Below are positions 45,800-57,762 of a stretch of 64,000 nt of DNA, piece after piece (positions within the stretch are counted from its first letter, which is position 1; every line of letters starts with the position of its first letter). The stretch is from NCBI RefSeq assembly GCF_001457835.1, contig NZ_LN898229.1, positions 426,082 to 490,081 of the forward strand, in the 5' to 3' direction. A model generated the notes under the pieces. That model had not been told where the DNA came from, did not search any database, and was given only the letters and a program-made list of their open reading frames with translations. The translations under genes were made by a program, and so were the position numbers. The DNA is from Fenollaria timonensis. Its GTDB lineage: Bacteria; Bacillota; Clostridia; Tissierellales; Peptoniphilaceae.

Positions 45800-46717
45800 A
45801 TGAAGAAATTTTTATTAACAAGAATATTAATAATGCTGAGCACAGTTTTTTTAATTAGCCTCATAGTTTTTATTCTTGTTCAAAAACAGCCAGGCAATCC
45901 TTATTATAATTCAATGAAGCCGGGTATGAAAAAGGCAGACATAGAACGCTATCTTAGAGACAAAGGCTACTACGACCCGATTCATATAAAGTATGTAAAG
46001 TGGCTTGGGCAAATGGCAAAATTTGACATGGGCTACAGCATACAATATAAAAAGCCAGTCATAGACATAATTAAGGAGAAATTACCAAATACATTAAAGA
46101 TAACAGTTCCCTCAATGATACTTTCAGTAGTTTTATCAGTAGTCTTGGGTATTTACACAGCATATAAAGAGGGAAGCTTAATAGATAAAATTCTTAACAT
46201 ACTGACCACCATCGGTATATGTATACCTACCTTTATAATCGCCATCATATTTATAAAGTTTTTAGGCTTCGAATGGAAGCTTCTTCCGATATCAGGGTCA
46301 AAAGACTACAAAAGCTTCATCATGCCAATCATGACCTTTACCTATATACAGTCATCGTCACTTATTAGGTACTTAAGAGAATTTATAATAAAAGAAAAAG
46401 ATAAAAACTACATTTTTTATACGCAAACAAAAGGCACAACACTTTACTATGCACTTAAAAAACACGCATTTTTAAACGTACTCATCTCATTTATGACCAT
46501 AGTTTTGATGCAGCTGCCAACACTTTTTGCAGGAGCAGTTATTACAGAGACCATGTTTGTAATACCTGGTATTGGCAAGCTTAATTATGACGCAGTTACA
46601 ATGAGAGACTACCCAGTCATTATGGGCATCTTAGTCATTGGAGTAAGCCTTGTAGTTATATCAAACTTTCTAGCAGAACTAATGCAATATTTATATAAGA
46701 GAAAACATTATGAGTAA
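45800..46717 (+). CDS. ABC transporter permease, DppB/OppB type
   Basis: 305 residues, about six membrane segments. The N-terminal segment (LLTRILIMLSTVFLISLIVF), the KYVKWLGQMAKFDMGYSI region and the PTLFAGAVITETMFVIPGIGKL EAA-like loop are typical. Forms the channel with the next gene, with which it overlaps by 8 bp. Confidence 0.92.
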   Translation: MKKFLLTRILIMLSTVFLISLIVFILVQKQPGNPYYNSMKPGMKKADIERYLRDKGYYDPIHIKYVKWLGQMAKFDMGYSIQYKKPVIDIIKEKLPNTLKITVPSMILSVVLSVVLGIYTAYKEGSLIDKILNILTTIGICIPTFIIAIIFIKFLGFEWKLLPISGSKDYKSFIMPIMTFTYIQSSSLIRYLREFIIKEKDKNYIFYTQTKGTTLYYALKKHAFLNVLISFMTIVLMQLPTLFAGAVITETMFVIPGIGKLNYDAVTMRDYPVIMGILVIGVSLVVISNFLAELMQYLYKRKHYE

Positions 46718-47519
46718 AAAATTAAAATACATCCCAATAACAATACTTTTATTGATCATACTAATGATATTGATTGGACCAATCTTTGTAAAATTTGATC
46801 CAAACTATACAGACCTTGCTAGCATAGCGAAAAAACCAAGCGAAATCCACTACTTCGGTACAGACGATCTTGGCAGAGATGTTTTTGCAAGAGTTATATA
46901 TGGAGGAAGGATAAGTCTTTTTGTAGGCTTAGTTGCAACATCGATACAGATACTAATTTCAAGCATCTTAGGAGTAGCATCAGCATACTACGGAGGAAAA
47001 GTAAATGCAATCATACTAAGACTCATAGACAGCTTCCTTTCATTTCCATTCTATATATTAGCAATGTCCTTTGCTGCGTTTATGGGACCATCAATCAAAA
47101 ATTTAATATTTATAATCATATTCTTTTCTTGGGCATCAAGCGCCAAAATCATACGCTCAAGAGTACTACAGATCAAAAACAAAGACTTTATTAAATATTA
47201 TCAAATCTCAGGCTTTTCAGATATTTCGATAATAATTAAACACATAGTGCCAAACATATTAGAAACAATACTTGAAAGCTTTACAATCAGCTCAGCAACA
47301 GCCATACTCATGGAGGCAACACTTTCATTTTTAGGAGTAGGAGTAGAGTATCCAAACCCAAGCTGGGGCAATATATTGTCGACAACCATGAGCCTTACAA
47401 CAATCGAAACAAAGTGGTGGATGTGGACATTTGCAGCTATCTTAGTAGTATTAACAGTACTTTCAATACATTTGACAGCAAACGTAATAAAGAGGCATAA
47501 TAATGATCAGGATAAATAA
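46710..47519 (+). CDS. ABC transporter permease, DppC/OppC type
   Basis: 269 residues with HYFGTDDLGRDVFARVIYGGRISL (family signature, near residue 48) and the EATLSFLGVGVEYPNPSWG loop near residue 205. It overlaps the following ATPase gene by 17 bp. Confidence 0.92.
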   Translation: MSKKLKYIPITILLLIILMILIGPIFVKFDPNYTDLASIAKKPSEIHYFGTDDLGRDVFARVIYGGRISLFVGLVATSIQILISSILGVASAYYGGKVNAIILRLIDSFLSFPFYILAMSFAAFMGPSIKNLIFIIIFFSWASSAKIIRSRVLQIKNKDFIKYYQISGFSDISIIIKHIVPNILETILESFTISSATAILMEATLSFLGVGVEYPNPSWGNILSTTMSLTTIETKWWMWTFAAILVVLTVLSIHLTANVIKRHNNDQDK

Positions 47520-48231
47520 TTTAAATCTAATATACAAAGACAAATATATACTAAAAAATATAAACATGAAGCTAAAAGGCAAAGTAGGCATCATAGGTAG
47601 CTCAGGAAGCGGCAAGTCCATGATAACAAAGTCCATACTTAAACTAGTGCCAGAAAAGTTCATAACACAAGGAAGTATAGACTTTATGGGAGAGGACCTA
47701 GTTAAAATGAAAGAAAAAGATATAGCCAAAATACGCGGAAAAGACATAGGATACGTGCCACAAGATCCACACACAGCACTAGATCCAGAGATTAAAATAT
47801 ACAAGCAAGTACAAGAGCTGTACAAAATACACAAAGAAAAAGTAAATATGGAAAAATTTGAAAAACTGATAAAAAATTTTGGCTTAGAAAATACAGAAGA
47901 AATACTAAATAAATATCCTAGAAAACTTTCGGGAGGACAGCTGCAAAGAATACTAATTGCCATCTCACTATTACTAAACCCCAAACTTATAATCATGGAC
48001 GAGGCAACAACAGCACTAGACAGCATAAGCCAGTACCAGATAGCACAAATTATTAAATCTATAGACACAGATTATATATTCATCTCACACGATTTAAAAC
48101 TAGTAAGTAAGATGGTTGACTATATATATGTAATAAATCATGGAGAATTAGCAGAAGAAGGAAAAACAGAAGAAATACTAGAAAGGCCACAAAATGAAAA
48201 CACAATAAAACTACTAGAGGCACAGCTATGA
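47503..48231 (+). CDS. ABC transporter ATPase, OppD/DppD type
   Basis: 242 residues with Walker A GSSGSGKS, Q-loop VPQDPHTALDP, signature LSGGQLQRIL and Walker B LIIMDEATTALD. It lacks the long C-terminal OppD extension, so it is shorter than typical OppD. Confidence 0.92.
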   Translation: MIRINNLNLIYKDKYILKNINMKLKGKVGIIGSSGSGKSMITKSILKLVPEKFITQGSIDFMGEDLVKMKEKDIAKIRGKDIGYVPQDPHTALDPEIKIYKQVQELYKIHKEKVNMEKFEKLIKNFGLENTEEILNKYPRKLSGGQLQRILIAISLLLNPKLIIMDEATTALDSISQYQIAQIIKSIDTDYIFISHDLKLVSKMVDYIYVINHGELAEEGKTEEILERPQNENTIKLLEAQL

Positions 48232-48884
48232 TAAAAGTAGATAATTTAAAAGTAAAATTTAACAAAGACATACTAAAAGGTATTTCATTTAGCGTAGACA
48301 AAGGTGAAATGATTGTAATACTTGGAAAATCAGGCTCAGGCAAAACAACATTACTAAACGCTTTGCTGGGAATACTCAAGTATCAAGGCACAATAAAGCT
48401 AGACAGTAAAGCACAGATAGTTTTTCAAAATCCACAAGAGTCACTAGATCCAACGATGAGCATAGGAAAACAGTTAGAAGAAGTAAAAAAACACTTTCAC
48501 AGCAGCGTTGATATAAATCATTTATTAGAAAAATTCAGCCTAGACAAAGAAGTCCTTAATAAAAAAGCAAAAGAGCTCTCCCTAGGACAAGCACAAAGAG
48601 TGCAGATAATAAGAGCACTAAGCGCAAACACAGAGATAATACTTTTAGACGAAGGAACAAGCGCACTAGATAATATATCACAAAAAGAAATACTAAAGCA
48701 TATCGATAAAATCAATAAAGAAGACAAAAAAACCATACTCTTTGTTACACACAACATCACTATAGCGAAATATCTAAAAGCAAGAATCCTTCTAATCGAA
48801 GAAGGGGAATTAGTCTACGACGGCAAAGACCTTGGCGCACCAGAGCTTAAAATGTATATAGATGCCATGGTAGATAATTGGTAG
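48228..48884 (+). CDS. ABC transporter ATPase, OppF/DppF type
   Basis: 218 residues with Walker A GKSGSGKTT, Q-loop FQNPQESLDPT, signature LSLGQAQRV and Walker B IILLDEGTSALD. Shortened C-terminus, as in its partner. Last gene of the operon. Confidence 0.92.
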   Translation: MIKVDNLKVKFNKDILKGISFSVDKGEMIVILGKSGSGKTTLLNALLGILKYQGTIKLDSKAQIVFQNPQESLDPTMSIGKQLEEVKKHFHSSVDINHLLEKFSLDKEVLNKKAKELSLGQAQRVQIIRALSANTEIILLDEGTSALDNISQKEILKHIDKINKEDKKTILFVTHNITIAKYLKARILLIEEGELVYDGKDLGAPELKMYIDAMVDNW

Positions 48885-48912
48885 AAAATATAGTAAAATA
48901 AATATGTAAAAA

Positions 48913-49001
48913 AAGAAAATTTATTCACATAAATTTTCTTGCGCTTCAAAATGCTTGCGCATTTTAAATCTAAATGGATATAGATTCACTTCTATATCCA
49001 T
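48913..49001 (+). repeat. 62-nt two-hairpin element plus terminator, second copy
   Basis: Nearly identical to 42518-42613: hairpin AAGAAAATTTA/TAAATTTTCTT, then GCGCTTCAAAATGC..., then the ATGGATATAGA terminator (48974-49001). It ends the ABC transporter operon. Confidence 0.85.
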
Positions 49002-49015
49002 TTTTGTATGTCTAT

Positions 49016-49141
49016 CGCGCGGTGTATGTCAAACGCCCGCCATATGTCAAACGCTCGTCACATGTTTAGCAAAATCAATTACTTAAACGCGCGGCAGTAT
49101 ATAAGCGCTCGGTGTATATCAATCGCGCGGCATATGATGAG
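49016..49141. repeat. 18-bp degenerate array, locus 4 (7 units)
   Basis: Seven units of exactly 18 bp start at 49016, 49034, 49052, 49070, 49088, 49106 and 49124. Examples: CGCGCGGTGTATGTCAAA, CGCCCGCCATATGTCAAA, CGCTCGGTGTATATCAAT. The fourth unit is CAAAATCAATTACTTAAA, of the AT-rich type. The consensus is the reverse complement of the locus 1 consensus. The array lies upstream of the rRNA promoter. Confidence 0.9.
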
Positions 49142-49257
49142 CAAGTTTTTAATTTCTCTTCTATTATATATATACACTATGGGTAGTAGTGAGTACATAA
49201 GCAATATACAAGTGTAAAAAGAAAATTAAAAAAATTTAAAATTTTTTAAAAAAACCC

Positions 49258-49286
49258 TTGACAAATAAGATTTTAAATGGTAGAAT
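49258..49286 (+). promoter_or_regulatory. rRNA operon promoter
   Basis: TTGACA (49258-49263), 17-bp spacer, TAGAAT (49281-49286), preceded by an A/T-run UP-like region. Confidence 0.85.
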
Positions 49287-49330
49287 GGATAAGTCATCTG
49301 GAAAAACCATATGACAAGCAAAACTGAATA

Positions 49331-49344
49331 AAAGTGAAAAGAAC
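49331..49344 (+). other. 16S precursor processing stem, 5' arm
   Basis: AAAGTGAAAAGAAC is perfectly complementary to GTTCTTTTCACTTT at 50973-50986 in the spacer. The two arms enclose the 16S rRNA and form the expected RNase III substrate. Confidence 0.8.
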
Positions 49345-49421
49345 GATTTAAACCAATCAATTTTTATTGATAAATAATTTCGAATTTAAGAGCCAAGGAT
49401 AACTTGGGATTAAATAACCAT

Positions 49422-50967
<1,546 letters not shown>

Positions 50968-51045
50968 CATTAGTTCTTTTCACTTTGGGTTCTGCTTTAA
51001 ATCAATCAGAAACTAACTTACTATATAAAGAGTAGGAGGGTTTAT

Positions 51046-51165
51046 ATGAAAGATTTTATAATATCAATTAACAATAATTATCCAGGCATAATTTATGGCT
51101 TTGTAGGAGCTGCACTATTCGACTTAATTAAATATATAATTAGAAAAGTGCGTAAAAACAAGTAG
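51046..51165 (+). CDS. 39-residue membrane peptide ORF in the 16S-23S spacer
   Basis: ATG 51046 is preceded by AGGAGGG at a 7-bp spacing. The frame (MKDFIISINNNYPGIIYGF..., then GAALFDLIKYIIRKVRKNK) encodes one hydrophobic helix and a very basic C-terminus. No tRNA gene is present in this spacer. I recognise no family. A real product would be translated from the rRNA precursor; a relic or chance ORF is the alternative. Confidence 0.5.
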   Translation: MKDFIISINNNYPGIIYGFVGAALFDLIKYIIRKVRKNK

Positions 51166-51337
51166 AATATTGCCGAAATATTTATGGATCTTGAAGAACT
51201 TAAAAAAGGTGCAAATCCTTTTAGATCCAAAACCAAATAAAACTTAATAACCATAATCAAATGAAAACGAAACGACATTTATAAAGAAAAAATACAGTAA
51301 ATTTTAACAATAAGCGTTAAAGGATTTTATAAAAATA

Positions 51338-54197
<2,860 letters not shown>

Positions 54198-54232
54198 AAG
54201 ACGCTTAATTGTGGAATTATGGTTATTAAGAA

Positions 54233-54350
54233 ATGTGGCAGCAATAGCAAGAGGGAAACACCCGTAACCATACCGAACACGGAAGTTAAGGCTCTTAACG
54301 CTGAAGGTACTTGGTTGGAGACGACCTGGGATAATAGGTAGCCGCCACTT
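54233..54350 (+). rRNA. rrf: 5S ribosomal RNA
   Basis: About 117 nt; TGTGGC at the 5' end pairs with GCCGCCA at the 3' end, and ACCATACCGAACACGGAAGTTAAG is the conserved 5S core (quoted by its ends ACCATACCGAAC and GGAAGTTAAG). Last gene of the operon. Confidence 0.95.
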
Positions 54351-54356
54351 GATTTA

Positions 54357-54386
54357 AACAGTTCATATTTATATGAGCTGTTTTTT
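54357..54386 (+). terminator. rRNA operon terminator
   Basis: AACAGTTCATAT/ATGAGCTGTT hairpin (one mismatch region) followed by eight T. Confidence 0.85.
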
Positions 54387-54417
54387 TTATAAATTATCAT
54401 ATTTTTATTAAAAGTGC

Positions 54418-54448
54418 TTGACATGAACCTTGGGGACAGTGATATATT
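54418..54448 (+). promoter_or_regulatory. MerR-type promoter with 19-bp spacer
   Basis: TTGACA (54418-54423), 19-bp spacer containing AACCTTGGGGAC, TATATT (54443-54448). The overlong spacer with a central CCTTGG is characteristic of promoters that MerR proteins activate by untwisting, so the merR gene is probably autoregulated. Confidence 0.7.
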
Positions 54449-54469
54449 TTACTTAAGGAGGTTGATACT

Positions 54470-55318
54470 ATGTTAAGAAATGAAGTTCAAGACAAAACTA
54501 ATTTAAGCAGAAAGGCAATTGAATACTATGAAGAAAAGGGGCTAATTCATCCAATAAAGCTTGAAAATGGCTATAGGGATTATAGCGACGAGGATGTCGA
54601 AGTTTTAAAAAAGATTTCACTTTTAAGAAATTTAGAACTAAGCATATCAGAGATTGCTCTGTATCTTGACTCAAAGGAAGAGGCTTTGGCATCTATACTA
54701 AGAAGAAAAGAGCATGAACTTGATATTTTTGAAAAGAGAAAAAACGTTCTTAAGCTTATTGTAAAAGGTGAGAGCGTGGACCTTATTAATGAAGAGCTTG
54801 CTATTATTGAGGCGCAGGAGACTATATATGATAAGCTTATTAGAATTTTCCCAGGATATTTTGGACAGCTTATTTTTTCATCTTATAAAATATTTCTAAA
54901 TGAAAGCTTGAACAAAGACGAAGAAGCTGCTTTTAATGAATACATTAAGTTTTTAGATAGTCTTCCAAATTTTGAATTAAGTAAGGAAGAGAAAGATTAT
55001 ATAGAGACGATAAGTTCTAGCTTTGATATGAAAACTTTAGACGATTTAAATAAAGGAAAGCTTATAGCTATTGAAAATTCAAAGACTTGGCTTGAAGAAA
55101 ATGAGGACTATATCAAAGTTTATAAAGAGTATAAAAATACTGATGAGTATAAAAATGGTTTGATGAAGTCAATTCAAGATAAGCTTAAAAAGTTTATGCA
55201 AGAAAATAATTATTATGAAAAAGCAATTCCATTAATTAGAAAGTTCAGTAAAAGCTACGACGCTTACTATGAAAAGCTATTAAAAGCGAATGAAGAATAT
55301 TTAAAATTTAACAAATAA
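54470..55318 (+). CDS. MerR family transcriptional regulator
   Basis: A 282-residue regulator. The N-terminal winged helix reads VQDKTNLSRKAIEYYEEKGL and YRDYSDEDVEVLKKISLLRNL, then a dimerisation helix (about 80-115), then a 160-residue C-terminal domain that is helical and charged, possibly a ligand-binding domain. RBS AAGGAGG. No obvious target gene is adjacent except the membrane protein after it. Confidence 0.9.
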   Translation: MLRNEVQDKTNLSRKAIEYYEEKGLIHPIKLENGYRDYSDEDVEVLKKISLLRNLELSISEIALYLDSKEEALASILRRKEHELDIFEKRKNVLKLIVKGESVDLINEELAIIEAQETIYDKLIRIFPGYFGQLIFSSYKIFLNESLNKDEEAAFNEYIKFLDSLPNFELSKEEKDYIETISSSFDMKTLDDLNKGKLIAIENSKTWLEENEDYIKVYKEYKNTDEYKNGLMKSIQDKLKKFMQENNYYEKAIPLIRKFSKSYDAYYEKLLKANEEYLKFNK

Positions 55319-55322
55319 TCAT

Positions 55323-55350
55323 AGCCGCATGTTTTCTATGCGGCTTTTTT
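55323..55350 (+). terminator. merR terminator
   Basis: AGCCGCAT, loop GTTTTCT, ATGCGGCT and six T. Confidence 0.9.
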
Positions 55351-55395
55351 GCGTAAAAAGTCATTTTGTGGTATAATTCATTAAAGGAGGCTATT

Positions 55396-56142
55396 ATGAA
55401 AGGATTAAAAAGTTTATCATTATTTTTAGCAATACTATTAATATTTTGCGCAATACTCATAATTCTCTCATTCTTTGGCAATCCCATCAGCAGGATTATT
55501 GCGGATATGGCGGCGGATAAATATTTAGAAACACACTACACGGACCTTGACCTTGTGCACGAGCGTGCTTACTACGACTTTAAGGATGGGAACTACGTCG
55601 TAAGGCTCTGGGACATGAATAGCATTGACACGAAGTTCAATCTTGAGTACGATAGCTTTGGCAAAATGAAGCGCGATACTTATGATGAGAGGCTTTTCAA
55701 CACTTACCGTAGATACATCGATTTTTTATATGATTTAGGAGAGGAAATAGCTAAGGATAATGGCCTAGGCTTTGAGCTTTGGCTAAGACCAGATGATAAC
55801 TTTGATTATAAAGCGCATCTCACACTTGATCAAGACTTTGATGCAGATAATTTGCCAAGTAAGGTGAAGGCAGACTTTAAGGCTTATGCAGAAAAACCAA
55901 GCTTAGATGATTTAATGAATGGCCTTAAAAAAGTCTACGAGGCTCTTAAGGAAAGGAATATAGCTGCGAGTTCATACTCAGGACTTGTAATTCCTAACGA
56001 TGACAAGGAAGAAGATGGCGAGGCAGAGACTTGGGAAAATGGGATCAGCGTCAATGCTGTGCCCGAAGAAGTGATTGTGGATGGGGATATGGATGAACTA
56101 AAAAGGATATACGATAAAGGAAATAAGATTTTATATAAGTGA
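55396..56142 (+). CDS. Membrane-anchored protein, YfjL-like
   Basis: A 248-residue protein with one N-terminal membrane segment (SLFLAILLIFCAILIILSFF) and an extracytoplasmic domain beginning GNPISRIIADMAADKYLE, a pattern seen in uncharacterised Firmicutes YfjL-like proteins. The C-terminus has an acidic loop (NDDKEEDGEAETWE). I start at ATG 55396 behind AAGGAGG. Function unknown. Its terminator is split by the IS3 element. Confidence 0.7.
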   Translation: MKGLKSLSLFLAILLIFCAILIILSFFGNPISRIIADMAADKYLETHYTDLDLVHERAYYDFKDGNYVVRLWDMNSIDTKFNLEYDSFGKMKRDTYDERLFNTYRRYIDFLYDLGEEIAKDNGLGFELWLRPDDNFDYKAHLTLDQDFDADNLPSKVKADFKAYAEKPSLDDLMNGLKKVYEALKERNIAASSYSGLVIPNDDKEEDGEAETWENGISVNAVPEEVIVDGDMDELKRIYDKGNKILYK

Positions 56143-56153
56143 TACAAAACTAT

Positions 56154-56166
56154 AAGCGTGGCTCGT
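56154..56166 (+). terminator. Left half of a split terminator
   Basis: AAGCGTGG (56154-56161) followed by CTCGT. With CCACGCTT at 57644-57651 it would form an 8-bp stem with a 5-nt loop and T tail; the IS3 element now lies in the loop. Confidence 0.85.
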
Positions 56167-56212
56167 TGTACTGCCCCCTTAAATCCGGACACGGAAATAA
56201 GGGGGTATTTTA

Positions 56213-56743
56213 ATGAAAAAAATAACATATGAAGAGAAATTAAAAATAGTAAAAGAAAACCAAGAAGGATATGGACAAATTTATCTATCGAAAAAATATG
56301 GGATATCTAAAGATACAATTCGAAATTGGATTCAGTCATATGGAATGTTTGGTGAAGAAGGCCTCAAGAAAAGTATTAAAAATAGTTCATATAGTGGAGA
56401 ATTTAAATTATCTGTGATAGAATATAGGAAAATAAATGGTCTATCCTACAAAGAAACTGCAGAACACTTCAAAATCAAACAGCCATCCACAATAGCTGTC
56501 TGGCAAAGGAAGTATAAAGAAAAAGGTTTTGAAGGTTTATGTGGGAAGAGAGGAAGGCCAAAGAAACTAGGAGATTCTAATATGAGCAAAGATAAGATAA
56601 ATGAATTTACCCCTTCAGAAAAAGAAGAGTTAATTAAATTAAGACAAGAAAATCTATACCTAAAAGCAAGGCTAGAATACGAAAAAAAACTGGAAGCCTT
56701 AGTTCAAAAGAGATTGCAAAAAACAAAGAAAAGACCAAAATAA
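56213..56743 (+). CDS. IS3-family transposase OrfA
   Basis: A 176-residue protein with two helix-turn-helix units (YLSKKYGISKDTIRNWIQSYG; SYKETAEHFKIKQPSTIAVW) and a C-terminal leucine-zipper-like helix. It ends just after a slippery CAAAAAAC run near 56717, where a -1 shift would continue in the OrfB frame. Confidence 0.92.
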   Translation: MKKITYEEKLKIVKENQEGYGQIYLSKKYGISKDTIRNWIQSYGMFGEEGLKKSIKNSSYSGEFKLSVIEYRKINGLSYKETAEHFKIKQPSTIAVWQRKYKEKGFEGLCGKRGRPKKLGDSNMSKDKINEFTPSEKEELIKLRQENLYLKARLEYEKKLEALVQKRLQKTKKRPK

Positions 56744-57600
56744 TTTTTGAACTAAGGCAAAAATACAAGAAATTACCTTTAAAGTATTGGCTAGAGACTG
56801 CTGATTTGCCAAAAAGCTCTTACTATGAATGGGAGAAGAAACTACAGGAAGTAAATACAAAAGAAGCCAAAGATATTGAAAGAGTAAAGAGAGTAGTTGA
56901 AGAATCCAAAAGAAGATATGGCTACAGAAGAGTGTGCTTACAACTAAAAAAAGAAGGCATAATTATGAACCATAAAAAAGTTCTTAGAATCATGAAAGAA
57001 AACAATCTCTTATGTAACAAGTATGGCTTAAGAAGAAAAGCCTACTCATCATACAAAGGCAATGTAGGTAAAGTTGCTAAAAATAATTTAAATAGAGACT
57101 TTTATGTGGATAAGATAAATACAGTATGGGTAAGTGATGTAACAGAGTTTAGAATAAGAAATTCGGAAATAAAACTCTACCTATCTCCAATAATGGATCT
57201 GTATAACGGAGAAATAATTTCCTACAGCATAAGCAAATCTCCAACAGTAGAGTTCACACTAAAGTCATTAAAAGACGCAATACAAACCATACCTGTAAAG
57301 CATAACTTAATGATCCACACCGATCAAGGCTTTCATTACCAACATAGGAGTTGGGTATATACACTTGAAAAATATGGGATCAAACAGAGTATGTCTAGAA
57401 AAGGAAATTGCCTAGATAATTCACCCATGGAAAATTTCTTTGGATTGTTAAAACAAGAGATGTTTTACTGTGAAAACTACAAAACTATTGAGGAATTAGA
57501 AGCTGCTATTAGAGAATATATTGACTGGTATAACAACAAGAGAATAAAGACAAAATTAAACGGCCTGTCACCTGTTGAGTACAGGTTACAAGCCGTGTAA
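56718..57600 (+). CDS. IS3-family transposase OrfB (via -1 frameshift)
   Basis: DDE integrase domain: NTVWVSDVTEFRI (first Asp), HTDQGFHYQ (second Asp) and NSPMENFFGLLKQE (Glu), preceded by the HTH_21 region RRYGYRRVCLQLKKEG. The first ATG in frame is at 56806, but the -1 frame is open from the A run near 56718 (NKEKTKIIFELRQKYKK), so the product is most likely the OrfAB fusion. Confidence 0.9.
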
Positions 57601-57640
57601 TAAACGCGGTTATTTTGTCCGGGTTTGTGGGTGCATATCA

Positions 57641-57667
57641 CGTCCACGCTTTTTCTATTGCCATAAT
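57641..57667 (+). terminator. Right half of the split terminator
   Basis: CGT (target repeat), CCACGCTT, then TTTCTATTGCCATAA. The sequence CACGCTTTTTCTATTGCC recurs at 61929 on, after the restriction locus. Confidence 0.85.
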
Positions 57668-57762
57668 TTATAAGAAATTTCAATATTATAAAGTATTCTT
57701 ATAGTTTCTTGTAAATATATGTGTTATAATAAAACTATATTAAATTATGTGAGGTGTAATTT

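Larger units (their letters stand above)
56167..57640 (+). mobile_element. IS3-family (IS150-like) insertion sequence
   Basis: 1474 bp with TG...CA ends. The imperfect terminal inverted repeats match at about 18 of 25 positions (left TGTACTGCCCCCTTAAATCC, right reversed TGATATGCACCCACAAACCC, both followed by GGACA). The 3-bp target repeat CGT is at 56164-56166 and 57641-57643. Confidence 0.92.

Noticed and set aside
49008-49217. Open frame with repeating hexapeptides over the 18-bp array
   Set aside because: The hexapeptide pattern follows automatically from an 18-bp period; there is no ribosome site and the other arrays are not open in a matching frame.
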